Below, piece after piece: positions 1 to 11,266 of a DNA stretch of 64,000 bases. Source of the DNA: Brassica napus (lineage: Eukaryota; Streptophyta; Magnoliopsida; Brassicales; Brassicaceae). The notes under the pieces were generated by a model, which was not told where the DNA came from, searched no databases, and worked only from the letters and a program-made list of their open reading frames with translations. Positions within the stretch are counted from its first letter, which is position 1; each line of letters starts with the position of its first letter. The position numbers were made by a program, and so were the translations under genes. Location: contig NC_063451.1 in the NCBI RefSeq assembly GCF_020379485.1, positions 20,690,630 to 20,754,629 of the forward strand, given 5' to 3'.

Positions 1-430
1 CATGTAAGTCGTCTCAGGTTAGTTTTGCAGTTGAAAAATAAAACAAAAATATGTTTTTTTTCTAGACGACTTATACGAAAGTCGTCCGTCCGACGACTTA
101 CATGGAAGTCGTCCAAGATAAGCAAGGTTTGACCAGAATCTCGGAATAAAATCATGGACGACTTCAATGTAAGTCGTCGGACGGACGATTTCCGATTTCC
201 GTGTAAGTCGTCTAGAAAAAAATAGTTTTTTTTGTTTTATTTTTCAATTGCAAAACTAATCTGAGACGACTTCCATGTAAGTTGTCTAGGTATAACAAAA
301 TATTGATTTTTTAATTTTCTACTGGACGACTTACGTGTAAGTCATCCACGAAAAGTCAAATTTATGACACAATCCGGTTAAATGCAAAACTAACATGTTT
401 ACCCTATACGACTTACATGGAAGTCGTCTC
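1..430. repeat. Long imperfect hairpin of GTCGTC/GACGAC repeats
   Basis: Positions 1-112 and about 146-285 are inverted copies of each other: each has GTCGTC boxes, a T/A-rich stretch and the word AGTTTTGCA (or its complement TGCAAAACT) in mirrored order. The loop is roughly 113-145. Further copies of the palindromic box ACGACTTACATGGAAGTCGTC-type (about 20 bases, GACGACTT plus spacer plus AAGTCGTC) continue at about 325-350, 408-430 and 455-465. The stretch has no coding sign. This box is, to my recollection, common in Brassica intergenic DNA. The window edge cuts it, so the true left end is unknown. Confidence 0.75.
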
Positions 431-1862
431 AAATTTTTTTTAACAAACAAAGCCAGACGACTTACTTGAACAGATCTGGGAAAAAAAGCTGATTTCATAG
501 TTTCAACCAGTGAGATAACTTGTTTAGCACACAAAAGTCTTCTCCAAACACTGAGAATCTCAAACAAAAGTGATCCACCAAGAATAGTAAGCTTCAATGG
601 CTTTATGAACCATAAAAAATTTAGAATCAAAATCTTGGGTTTTTTCCGATGAATATGGAGAGAAAGTAAAGATGTGTTGTTTTTAGTTCATAAGAATTGA
701 GAAAGAAAGAGTGTAAATCGATTTTTAGGTGCATTAAGAGCTTCAAATTGGTTTGTTCATAGTGGTTGGTGTATTGATGACAATGACAATATTGTGAATA
801 CTTGAAGAAGATGAGGGTGATAGAGTAAAATATGCATTTTCAAAAAAAAAAAAAAAAAAAATTCAAAAAAAAAAAAAAAAAAAAGTGATGGCATTTTTGT
901 GAATAATCTGAACTTTGGGGATGAAAGATGCAAGTCAAAGTTCCAAAAAAAACATGGATTAGTTTTGTGTTTGATTTTAAATTTTGAGTCATATTTGCAA
1001 AAACTCCAAAATATATTTATAATTATATAACCAGTATTATAACACAAGATCATTATTTTACCAATTTTTTAAAAAAATAATCGTATAATATATATGTTAA
1101 TTTATAATAATTCATATTTTTTATAAAAACATATATGCATAATTTTATTTATATGAAAATTAAAATAAATAGTTTATTTTTAAAGGATGTAAATATGAAA
1201 GAAAATAGTCCATCTTTTAACTTATTTCTCATTGGTGAAAAAAGTCATTTTAGTGTTTTATTATTTATTAATAATATTTTTTAACCCGTGGTAGAAAATA
1301 TTATGTTATGTACAGTGATTCAAACAAACACTTTAGTTGACAAATATTAAATTTATAAAATAACATAGGAAAGTTGTATTAATGTTTTGCTATATAAATA
1401 TATGTGGTATCAATTTAGGATATTTTAAAGTCTTACCATAACAATTGTTACCTTATAAAATCAATCATGAATAATTATAATATTTAACATATTACCATAA
1501 ATAAGTTCCCCCAGATTTATTTTTATAAATATTAGTTTTTTAGACTTAAAAATATTGTAATTGTATTAATTATAGTGTATAGTTTTTAAAATGTTTTCAC
1601 CTAGAAGCAAGTTGAGTCCAACTTTGTGCTTCTGTTTTAATAATATTGATAACTTTTTGAATTAAAGATTAGGCAGAGAGAGTTAGTAGCATTAGTTGAC
1701 CTAAATGCATTGAAATCACAAGCGTATTGGTAAAAATTCTTCCAACCAATGTCAATTTGAAATCTCCGTTAATCTCTTATACTCTAGACCACACTGCGTG
1801 AGTATCCTTGTTATAGAAAATTTATAAGTTTACCTCTTGCATTTCTCTAACATTCGAGAGGC
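431..1862. other. AT-rich intergenic DNA, no gene recognised
   Basis: I see no conserved coding frame here. The open frames are short and rich in F, L, I and K, as expected of AT-rich noncoding DNA. Two 20-base A runs lie at 842-861 and 865-884, split by TTC. They could be the tails of two retroposed fragments, but no body or target duplication could be tied to them. Confidence 0.6.
842..884. repeat. Double poly(A) tract
   Basis: Two runs of 20 A residues are separated by TTC. A retroposon tail or simple-repeat expansion are both possible. Confidence 0.8.
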
Positions 1863-2789
1863 CAGAGGCGGAGGTAGTAAAAAAGTAGAAGGATTAGCAG
1901 ACTCCACTATTTTTTAATTTATTGTTATTTTTAAAATTGTATCGACTCCACTAAAAAAAGAAAATTTGACTCGCTAAAAACACAACCCCACAAAAATAAA
2001 TAAAAAACATAACAAATTAAAGATAAAATTTAATTATATAAATAATATATTTAAAAATTTTATTTGTTAAACATTGGATTTATATTAACTTTAACCTAAA
2101 ATCCAATAAACATGTGTTTTATCTTAAATGTTAATTACATATTTGTATTAAGCCTACATTGTATTAGGCCCAAATAATCAATATTAGAAAAAAATTAAAT
2201 AATAAATGAGTGAATTTTTTGAAAAAAAGGTTGTACTTCTTATCGACGAATTCACAATACGGCGAGAACTCTCATGCTCCACAGCAATTTTTTTGATAAA
2301 TTTTAGGTTAGTTTTCCACATTTTGTGTTATACTCTCCACTTTTGCTTATATTATTTTACTGAATCAGAAATGATCATAATTCATCAATTCAATAAAAAC
2401 GTTTAGTGTTTATGTTCATCTGGATATCTTTAACAATTAATTTTATATCTAGAAGAAGAATAGTCTTTTAAATTTATCAGATAACTTATGGATAAGTTTT
2501 TAAGTCTGAAAAGAAAAATCTATCAACGGATGATAGTTTCTAAAACATGAATAAAAATCGTCAAAATCATATTTGTTTCTAAAACATTAATAATCAGTTT
2601 TTAAATAATTGTCCTACTTATTTGTTCTATCAAAAAAATATTTGAAAATGTAATAGATAAAACTGTGCTAAACAAATTTCAGGCTATATGTGATTGTAAA
2701 GTACAGTTATAGTTTTTCGTTGGTTTGTTAATTATGCTTTTGAAAAACATTTCTGACCCAGGTATAAAACATTACTGGCTCCACCACTG
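1863..2789. mobile_element. hAT-like non-autonomous element
   Basis: The left end CAGAGGCGGAGGTAG and the right end (read inward on the other strand) CAGTGGTGGAGCCAG form an imperfect terminal inverted repeat beginning CAG, as in many plant hAT elements. The 8 bases outside each end, CGAGAGGC (1855-1862) and CCGGAGGC (2790-2797), match at 6 of 8 and fit a decayed hAT 8-bp target duplication. The 927-bp interior is AT-rich and has no transposase. An alternative is chance similarity of GC-rich words in AT-rich DNA, which I think less likely. Confidence 0.6.
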
Positions 2790-3130
2790 CCGGAGGCGGT
2801 GTCCAACTTTTCGGAAGAGCAAACGTCGTTTATTTTTAAGGTGAGAGCAAAGGCGATTTGGTTATTCATATGAACAAACATAAATGTTATTTTTAGCATA
2901 AATTATTACAAAAATGGTCATTACTGGCATAAAATTTCACTACTGTTTTTGTTCTTAGTAACTGGAAGAGGACACTTGGTCCTACTGTACTACACTCAAA
3001 AGCTTTTTATGTCATCTGTTGATTAACATTAAGGAAACCAAAGGTTCAAGAGTTTTACAAACTTCCGACACAAGCCATAACAGCACTACACAAAATGAAT
3101 TAGCCTAAACGGACTGGACCACCTGCATCC

Positions 3131-3422
3131 AGAACCCACGACAACAACCGGAGCCTCTAGCTCAGGTGGTATAGGAACCTCGACTGGGGTGCCCGCCATC
3201 TCGAGTTCGAGCCCCGGCCACTGCGGTATTCAAATACGGGCCGCAGCGTTCCAGGAGCCAACGCGTGGAGAGCCGTTTGGCCGCCCACGCGGCTAGTCTG
3301 CGCTCTCGATGTACGGGTGCCAATGTACGGGTTATATCGCCCTGTTGGCTATCGCCCTGTCGATGAGTGGCAGGACACCTGGGTTATCAAAAAAAAAAAA
3401 AAAAAAAAGAACCCACGACAAC
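3131..3422. repeat. 15-bp target-site duplication pair of the SINE
   Basis: AGAACCCACGACAAC occurs at 3131-3145 and 3408-3422, immediately outside the SINE body and after its A tail. Confidence 0.93.
3146..3407 (+). mobile_element. tRNA-derived SINE with perfect target duplication
   Basis: An RNA polymerase III box A (TAGCTCAGGTGG, 3158-3169) and box B (AGTTCGAGCCC, 3204-3214) are spaced as in a tRNA. The body runs about 260 bp and ends in TGGGTTATC followed by an A run. It is flanked by a perfect 15-bp direct repeat, AGAACCCACGACAAC, at 3131-3145 and 3408-3422. This is the full hallmark of a SINE retroposed by a LINE machinery. It lies in the 3' flank of the trihelix gene. The perfect duplication implies a fairly recent insertion. 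A 60-residue open frame inside it is not a gene. Confidence 0.93.
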
Positions 3423-3658
3423 TAATACTAGCCAAAAACAGAGCACTACACACTATCCGTACTCAACAACTCGTAAAAGTTCTTATAGTAACCCCTTGAA
3501 GAGGGAGGGATTATCTCACTGTCGAAGATGTGCTTGAGCCACACTGGACACTCAAAAGCCATGTGATCCCCCATTAATTATACCATCCATATTTGGTACG
3601 TTCACGTTAATAAGAAACTGCGACCACGGCCTCCTTGCGTTTGCGCATTTTTTCTCGC

Positions 3659-4794
3659 TCAATGCTTCAAGTCTTCAACAAACGCGCCTATGATCTGCTG
3701 CTGCGACTCGAGCATCATCTGACAATGCTTGAGCTCCATCTCCATTCTCGTCTTCTCCATCTCCATCTTCGACTCCTCCACGCTCACAAACATCTCCGTC
3801 AACATCTTCACCGAAGACACAACTTCATTAATCGGGTCAGACTCATTCATCTGCTCGTGCTTTAACCTAGAAGACGATCCATATCCATTGGAGACACCTG
3901 GATAGCTCCCGTCCTTCCAGGTATAACCGTTGACCCTCCTAGAGTTTTGGATTCTCGGGTTGAATCGTTCCCTCTCATCATCATCATAATCCATCTCTGG
4001 AGAGAAATTGTTATTGAAGTTCTTGGCTTTAAACCCATGAGAAGCGAAACTCCGATCACCATACGACTTCAATGGAAATCCACCACCGCTGCTGCTAAAC
4101 TCGCCTGAAGAAAGCTTCCCATGAGAACCCCTAAGCCTAGTTGCCTTGGGGGCTAACAAAATCTCATCATCAGAATCAGCATTGAACTTTTGATGTCCAT
4201 TGTATCTCCTTTTCGATCCAAACCCACCTCCTGAATCGTGATCTGAATCAAACTCAGGTTTAAAACCACCGTACATTCTCATCTGACTCTTAACCCTAGA
4301 TCTAACCCCAAACCCGTCACGAGGCGTACTCACCAAGGATCTCTTCGATCTAACCCTAAATCCATCCACACCGTTACTCTCGTTCTCGCGATCCACATCC
4401 TGATCGTTCGGTTCAACGGCCGTGGAAGTCACCGACGCAAACTCCATAGCATCCAAAACAGGGAACAGATCCCACGAGGAAGAGAACTTGCCTGGTTTGG
4501 TAAGACTACGCTGCTTCTCGCCGCGGTAACGTTTCCGGAGCTTCTCGATCTTGTGCCGGCATTGGGTGGCTGTTTTCGCCGGACCTCCAAAGGTAGGCAA
4601 CGACGCGGCCACGTCGTCCCAGTCAGCCGCACGGAGGTTCCCACGGCGGAGGGCGAACCACTTGTCTTTGTAGGCATTGACGAGCGCGGCGGTCTCCTCG
4701 TCGGTCCAGCACGGAGGCGGGACTCTCCTGGTAGTGGTGGTGTGGAAGGATCGATGGCGGTGGCGACGGGGGACTCGTCATCGGGGGTTGACAT
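3659..4794 (-). CDS. Trihelix (SIP1-clade-like) transcription factor, apparent frameshift
   Basis: A DNA-binding nuclear regulator by family. The trihelix/Myb-SANT-like domain starts at PPPCWTDEETAALVNAY, continues through KWFALRRGNLRAADWDDV and ends at CRHKIEKLRKRYRGEKQ. The three tandem helices carry the expected tryptophans. A basic, Ser/Gly-rich middle follows, then a C-terminal coiled coil (EESKMEMEKTRMEMELKH, then SQQQIIGAFVEDLKH) typical of SIP1-clade proteins, which often dimerise there. The gene is intronless. The only good start, ATG at 4792-4794 (MSTPDDESPVATAID), is in a different frame from the trihelix domain. The switch falls near 4735-4748, and a one-base difference would join them. 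It may be a real null mutation, a recent pseudogene or a sequence error. The Arabidopsis counterpart may be At3g24490-like; collinearity with At4g17060 (FIP2) is only a guess. Confidence 0.82.
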
Positions 4795-5264
4795 GCCGGT
4801 GGCAAAGAAGAAATTAGGGTTAGGAGAAAGAGCGGTGCGTTAAGGATGATAAAAGAGGCGGAAGAGAGGCGTAGGTTAGAAAAATTGGGGGAGGAGGTGG
4901 CCGGTTTGAGATTGTGCTAAATTGCACCGCGTAGTGATGACGTGTGCGCACTCGACGCACCTCCTCCATCGCCGCCGTATACGTTTAACAGACCATATCT
5001 ACCGGTTCAGTATATACCAACGGTTTGGTTTAAGTCATTTGGTTTTTTTCTTAGTATATTCATTCAATTTGTTACATGAAATTAGTTTGGTTGGATCCGG
5101 TTTAATTTCTTCGATTTTGAGATTATACTAAGCCATATATATATTTTCATTTAAAACGGCCAAAAATCAAAGAAATTCTACCGTAGTTTTTTTATGCACA
5201 ATAAAAAAGGAGATATTATAAACTTTCAAATCAAATAAGAAAAACATTGTTCGGTTCTTCACGT
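4795..5264. other. Intergenic: trihelix promoter and cyclophilin-gene 3' flank
   Basis: Noncoding, GC-richer next to the trihelix start and AT-rich beyond 4980. It should hold the trihelix promoter and 5' leader (minus strand) and the 3' untranslated region of the cyclophilin-like gene. No clear TATA box was singled out. Confidence 0.5.
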
Positions 5265-7182
5265 TCACGAACCGGATTCTTCTTGTTCTTGGCCAGATTT
5301 CATTCTCCGTACGGTTAACGACACCGGTTTCTCCAGCACAGAGACATTAACGCTGTTCCAAACATCGGTTCTTGTTGGTAAACCGGCAATCCTCTCAGCA
5401 ACCTCCATGTCTTCTGGCAGAACAGAGCCGAACACAGTGTAAGATTGCTTCCATTCGTGGTGGTTTGCTAGACTGATAAAGAACTCTGGACCCGAGCCGA
5501 CCCACCCAACAGAACCACGGCTTATGGTTGGGCAATGCTCGGTTGGGATCGGCGTGAACATGTTTCCCTCTGGCTGGAGTATTCCTTGAATCATGGCGTA
5601 TGGTGGACCATAGGGAGCCTGCAGGAACATGAAGAAAGGATGATACATACCAAGCAAAATATCTCTGTTCGTATAGAGAATAAAAAGTGTGCAGCAATAA
5701 GGTATGAACAAGTTTAAACCGGAAAATGAACCAAATAGATGACATCATAACACAAGAATCAATATTCGTAGTGTGAGAACAGATCCTAAGCTCCTTACTG
5801 ATATTTAGCAGGCAAATTTGTGAAAGGTTTCTTACGTTGTTAATATGATTGCCTTGTGAGTCCCAATATGATCCTCGATTCTCAGCCCGCTGAAACTGGC
5901 AGCCGGCGCAGTGGCGCATAGTTAACAAACTAAGAATGTAGTATACTGAGTGAGGAGCGCACTCAGGGTGAAGCTGCAACAAAAGTTAACCTTCCACGTC
6001 AAATTTGAAACTCTAAACAAAAAAAATGAAACCTTTCCCTGAAGTAAAACGGCATTAAACAAAAACACTTACTTTGACATGAAGTACACCGTGTTCCGTC
6101 TCAAAACCAACAATGCCCTGACAGAAACAAAGTAGCTAATCAGTAAAATCCGAGAACACTATTTGTTTTCATGAAAATCATCACCTGACACATTAATTTC
6201 ACAGATTAGAAGGAAATTGCGAACAAAGTGAAAGTATATCTTATGAAATCGAAGGAACAGAGCAGTTTTTAGCATCTAATCAGGTAGACAAATCAAAAAT
6301 ACAAAACAAAACAGGCTTAGTAACTTCGTGGAGTAGTCAATCTTTGAGGAAACTGTGAACACAATTAAAGTATAGTGTCGTGAAATCTGATGAAACTTAT
6401 TGCTTCCAGCATTTAAAAGATGCATCAACTTTGAATGTGGGTATCAACGGAAGTAAGTTTTATAGTCATGATACACATATATACTACCTGGCCTTGTCCG
6501 AATATCAGCCCAGATGTCCACATCACTTTCTGCCCACCTTCCTGTCGATCAGGGACCAAAACATCATTTTGCTTCTTCAACCAACACTGCACAAAGAAGA
6601 AACAGAAGGAATAAACTTACTAAAAGTCAATCTCTGTAACTTAAACCTATGGCAAGTGTCTTTTGAGCATTTCCTAATCACTAGTTTCTTCTTCTTTAGA
6701 CAACTTGACGCTCAAGTAAGCATTTTATCGAACACTTAGGCGGCATGATCCAAGAACACTTAAAACAAAGCACAGTTGGATACGATCACAAGGGATCACA
6801 GACTCACCTCTCCGAACTTGAACCCGCAAGCCTCTTTGTCCCCGCAGAAGACCCATGAATCGCACAAACAAGGTCCGTGGTTGCCGCTGCACATAACTTT
6901 ACACGCCTTGCAACACTCATCAGACGAATTAAACTTGAAATCCGTCCCCCACTTCACCGCCGAACCCCACAGCTCCAGATTATCTACTCCACGGCAACAC
7001 CCTCCGCCACCATCTACTCGGGAGTGATCTTGCGACCGGACAGCAGAATCGAGTGCGTGGTCTTGGGGACGGAGAAGAGTAGAGAAGACAGCGTAGACGA
7101 CAAGACACGAGATCAGACCGATGAAAAGGAGCGCGGCGGCGGTAAAACGGCCAGGATCTCCGTCGTTTAATCGACGGGGCAT
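5265..7182 (-). CDS. Membrane-anchored cyclophilin-like protein with Cys-rich domain
   Basis: Five exons with GT-AG junctions join into a 336-residue frame: 6808-7182, 6488-6586, 6073-6117, 5836-5973 and 5265-5618. Start MPRRLNDGDPG; one membrane segment at about residues 12-34 (FTAAALLFIGLISCLVVYAV) predicts a type II anchor. A Cys-rich stretch follows (CCKACKVMC, WVFCGD, CWLKKQ) that resembles a PAN/apple-like fold. Then comes a cyclophilin-like domain (GIVGFETEHGVLHVKLHPECAP, GPEFFISLANH, YTVFGSV). The canonical catalytic segment (F-H-R-x-x-x-x-F-x-x-Q-G-G-D) is replaced by GPPYAMIQGIL, so prolyl-isomerase activity is doubtful. It matches my memory of At4g17070, annotated as a peptidyl-prolyl isomerase. 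It likely sits in the secretory pathway with the domain in the lumen (inferred). The trihelix gene lies downstream on the same strand. Confidence 0.87.
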
Positions 7183-7487
7183 GGCCGGAGTAGAGCCCGA
7201 GGGTTGGTTGACTTTTGTGAGGAAGATGCGAAAGCGAAGAGGATAGAGAAGTGAGGTTTCATGTGAGATTGAAAATACGAGAATCAATCAATAATGATGA
7301 AGAGATTGGTTGGTGAGTCAACTCGTGCGGCTGCCTCTCTGGAACCTTTGAACTATCATGGAAGATTGTGATCTCCATTTTTTTGTTTTCTTTTTGTCTT
7401 CTTTCGGAAGTTTCCCCAACTCTTACGTCAGTTTGAAGTAATCAAAACACTGTCGTTTTAGAATTCCTTTTTGGGTTGAAAATTCCA

Positions 7488-7490
<3 letters not shown>

Positions 7491-7528
<38 letters not shown>
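7491..7528. repeat. (AT)n microsatellite
   Basis: Nineteen uninterrupted AT units lie upstream of the cyclophilin-like gene. Such tracts vary in length between accessions. Confidence 0.95.
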
Positions 7529-7532
<4 letters not shown>

Positions 7533-7571
7533 CATTGGTTTGACCATATAAAATATGTACCATCATCATTG

Positions 7572-8612
7572 GTTGCTGTCAATTATGGGTCTGCACCACG
7601 GACCTGACCCGTAAAAGACTGTCGCCGGACGATATTGGGACGAGGTTTTCTGGATCCGCAAATTTGTGGGGCCTCACGGGACGGGTCTTTGCGGGACTGG
7701 GCCTTTTGCGGGATGGGCCGAAACGGGTCATGCGGGATTACATGGACCCGCATATTTTTTTTTTCATTTCTTATTTTACCTAGAAAACGAGAAAGAAAGT
7801 GAGAAAAAAACAATTCTTGTGACTTTTCCCCCAGAAAACATAAGGAGTTCCGGCGATGACGATTCGAGCTCCGGTGATGATGATTCGAGCTCCGGCGATG
7901 ACAACTCCATCTCCAGCGATGACGATTCGAGTTCTTGTGGTGTTTTGATTTGGTTTTCTCTTTTTATTATACACAACTATGAATTGCTTTATTACAATGT
8001 GATATTTCTTGTTTAAGTTGATTGGTTTTGTTATCAATACTGTGAAGTGGTATTTTTCTTAAATTAAAAAAAAAATTCGTTACAATGGTGTTGTTTAGGA
8101 GAAAAGTTAGTTGTATATCACGTCACTTGTATAATTTGGCAAAGTGATTCACAATTTTTTTTGCAATCCAAATAATTAAAAAGAGAGATGGTTTGATGTA
8201 GACATATAACACTTGACCCAAATTATTACAAAGACAACAACTCAATCAGATTCAAGCTTAACAAAAGCTTATGCTGATAATAAAAGAAGGCTTTTAACTC
8301 AAAAACGCAAGCACAAACGGAGCTTTGTGGCATTGATTTTGATAAGACTTTAGTGAAACTTAATGAGCTCTCTTCAACTCTCTTACACAACTTTTCTACT
8401 TGAACATTCATGAAAGAAGATGTAACATGCGGTTTGATAAGAAGGCGTCCCGCGGGACGGCCCGTAAAGACCTATATATTCTGTGGTACGGGTTTGGACC
8501 GGTATTTTGAAGACCGCAGCCCACGCCGGACATGCCCTCTGTGACCCGCTCGACGACTAACCCGCCGCGGTACGGGACGGAACAGGATGGGTAAACCTGT
8601 TTGACATCTCTA
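7572..8612. mobile_element. hAT-like remnant with GC-rich CGGGT termini
   Basis: Both ends carry dense GGGTC/CCCGC/CGGGAC words in mirrored orientation (about 7580-7760 and 8445-8600). On the complementary strand the right end begins TAGAGATGTCAAAC and leads to GGGT, resembling the TAGRG-TGTCAAA start of plant hAT elements. The left end reads CTGTCAATTATGGGTC. TGGTTG lies outside both ends and may be part of an 8-bp target duplication. There is no transposase. The interior holds a short 21-bp tandem array and AT-rich filler. Exact ends are uncertain. Confidence 0.5.
7847..7933 (+). repeat. 21-bp tandem repeat, about four copies
   Basis: The unit is CCGGCGATGACGATTCGAG plus two bases, present about four times with a few substitutions. 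It reads in frame as Ser-Ser-Gly-Asp-Asp-Asp-Ser and may be a captured fragment of a low-complexity coding sequence. No gene surrounds it. Confidence 0.85.
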
Positions 8613-8879
8613 TGGTTGGTAGTTTGAATTAGTGCAAGAAGCAGCCGGTTCCAAACTAGTGTAAGAGTTACCATAAACATAAGATAGTTTTACTTTAATT
8701 TGTTATTTATAATAGATGAATGCTGTATTTGTGGAATTTCTCTTAATTCAGTGGTTTAATTTGAGGGTTCGTCAATGTTTATATATTAGTTTCGAGTTCA
8801 AGAGAAAGAAATTTATGAATATTAATGAAGACAAAATGTACAAATATCTGCAGCATCGTGTAAGTATCACTACAAGAAA

Positions 8880-9290
8880 ACACGTTAGTTGCAAGGGAAA
8901 ATTGCATCGTAATTCCGTTGCAAATCCCTTATTGCGAGGGTTTTGCGAGAAACCACGTTCCCTCGCAAATCGCTCGTCGCAAATGAAAATCACTCGCAAA
9001 ACGCTCACAAATTTGCGATGGAGATAAATTCCTTGCAAATTTGCAACGGAAATGTGTTTCTTGCAAAATTGCGACGGAACAGATTTCCTCGCAAACATTT
9101 GCAACGGTTTAGTTGTTCCTCGCAAATTTGCAATTAACTATTTCGTCGCAATTTTGCAAGGATTGTTTTCCTCACAAATTTGCAATTAAGAGTTCCGTCG
9201 CAATTTTGCAAGGGTGTTATTTCGTTGCAAAATTGCGAGGCTTGTTCCGTCGCAAGTTTGCAAGTCATTTGCGAGTACTTGTTTTTTCTT
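8880..9290. repeat. CACTA-1 subterminal repeats, left end
   Basis: Short words such as TTGCGACGGA, CTCGCAAATTTGCAA and CCGTCGCAA recur in both orientations every 15-30 bases. En/Spm TNPA binds such subterminal motifs to bring the ends together. Confidence 0.88.
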
Positions 9291-9448
9291 GCAGAATTTG
9301 AAATTTTATAAATTGTTATATATTTATAAAATTCTGAAGAAAATTAAATAGTTAACGAAAATATTACTGAAATAGAAAGAAATTCAAGAGTCATTACACA
9401 AACACATACAAAGAAGTTTCAAGTCATTTGAAAGAGATAGAAAACAAA

Positions 9449-11071
9449 CTAAATAGCATCAGATTCATCATCATCACCAGAACCAGAAGACGCTTCAGAC
9501 TGGAGAATGTCGGCCACGGTAGGGTCTTTGCTAGCGAGATGACGAACAATCTTGTACAGCTTCGAAATTTCATTTCCCTGGCTCTCAATCTTTTGAGCTT
9601 GGTCATAGATGATCTTCTTCAAAGATGGGTCTTCAGTACTGCTAGAAGGAAACGAAGCAGGAACAGGTCCTAAAGATGTATTTAGAGAACCCACTCCATA
9701 CAGTCGTCCCTTTTTGCGGGGAGCGATCTGCATAAAAAATCAGAAAAGGATCAATATCAAAGAAGACTTAAAAAAATTTGAGATTGAGAGCCGTAATAAT
9801 TTACCTCACAATAGATCTTGTTCTTTTCCGCTGAAGAGAGGCCACTAGAACCAGTGCTCTCGGGATCATTACTAGAAGCCTGAGATAACTCCTGAAGTTT
9901 AGATGTCACATCATTGTAGAACTGCTGAGATTTGCCGTCAACAAAAGAACCATCCGGGTTTCGTTTAGTGATCTCGAGAACCCCAAGCAAGTCTGGAATA
10001 GAACATCCAGTTTGCTCAGCCTACAATTTAAAAGATTAGGTTAAACCATAAAAATGATATCACAACTTAGATAAAATAGGCAATTTCAGATCACAACTTG
10101 AATTAACTAAGATAAGAAAAACAAGAACTTACAATCACTCGTGCACGGGCCCTGAAGGAAGTCTGACCTGAACGATGCTTAGATGGTCCATGTCCATCAG
10201 GGTCAGAGTAACGAGCTGCCCGACTGTTACAACTCCGGACTTCAGATTCTGGATCTAACCAATAAGCAACAAGACCACCCCAAACATTTGGGTCAAACCA
10301 CAAAGGCATAGCTGCATCGCCTTTTTCCGCCATTTACTCTTCCACCGACTAACTTGGCGAGTCAACTGGAGTTTCAATTTAGCCTCGAAAGAGTTGCGAA
10401 CGAGGATTGTTATACCGGAATCCCAATGATACATTTGCTGACACAACAAAAAGGCAAATTAATAGACATTCATGAACATAAAATTAATTTTTTACAAATT
10501 TTAAAATTCAAGAAAATTAAATGAATTACCGCAAAGGATTCAAACCAACGTCTCACAACATCCCCGGGGGTTTGCTTCCAATTAGCATGCGGTTCTTTGA
10601 AATCTCTTTCAAAGATTTGACGGACCGATGCAGCAACGCTTACATCGTCATCAAACCTATGACATGAAATTCAAGGCAATTGAGAGAATTATATTATAAA
10701 AATATAAAAATATTAAAATTAGTTACAATGAATTAAAATTAAAAAGCTTACCAAAGCGTATTTGAAGGGCGATCTGGATGCAGGTGAGGAAGACGATCAT
10801 GTCCCGGACTAGCCAAAATCAAATTGATTGACATTAAATCTGCCGCCGGGTCTGGGGCGGGAGCAGCAGGAGCTGGGGCGGGAGCTGCAGGAGCTGGGGC
10901 GGGAGCTGGAGGAGCTGGGGTGGGAGCTGGAAGGGAAGCTTGCGTCTGGCTATTAGGAACAGCCAAACACTCGGCCATCTGGGAATTAGAAGAACTACCC
11001 GGATTGGTATGACGGGATGAACTCTTCTTACTACCAGCAGATAGATAGCGGCTATAATCATTTCCTGACAT
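9449..11071 (-). pseudogene. Transposase_24 (TNPA-like) gene of CACTA-1, frameshifted
   Basis: Multi-exon gene, likely start MSGNDYSRYL at 11071 just after a splice acceptor. Segments in order: a Ser-rich start; a Pro-Ala repeat (PAPAPAAPAPAPAAPAP, DNA about 10850-10925); SNTLW joined to FDDDVSVAASVRQIFERDF (about 10657-10520); an exon with YHWDSGITILVRNSFEAKL; WFDPNVWGGLVAYWLDPESE; an exon with LGVLEITKRNPDGSFVDGK; and a C-terminal coiled coil (IIYDQAQKIESQGNEISKLY) ending SGSGDDDESDAI. These match the plant Transposase_24 family encoded by CACTA elements, which probably binds the element's own repeats. Between KWRKK and PLWFDPN the frame changes at an A/T run near 10320, so the gene looks broken. 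The nested LTR element lies just upstream of the coding start. Confidence 0.8.
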
Positions 11072-11266
11072 CTGCAAAGAAATTAACCAAACCTAAATAG
11101 TTAAAACCCTAACCAAACACAGAATCATCACAAATCGATAACCTAAACTGATAATCAAAACCTAAACCGATAATCAAAACCTAAACTGATAATTAAACTT
11201 AAACATAAACCAAAATTTGTAACCTTTCAAAGAAACAGAGCCGGTTCGAGATAATGAGGGTGGAAG

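Noticed and set aside
1..465. CRISPR-like array of spaced palindromic repeats
   Set aside because: Spacing and repeats are irregular, the block is one large inverted repeat, and the DNA is plant nuclear.
757..1053. 98-residue minus-strand frame rich in Phe
   Set aside because: It is produced by the two poly(A) runs read in reverse, with no conserved content.
3158..3214. A tRNA gene (box A and box B present)
   Set aside because: There is no tRNA cloverleaf after the boxes; the A tail and target duplications show a SINE.
3317..3499. 60-residue plus-strand frame
   Set aside because: It starts within the SINE and reads through its A tail.
6877..7170. 97-residue plus-strand frame
   Set aside because: It is a shadow of exon 1 of the cyclophilin-like gene on the opposite strand.
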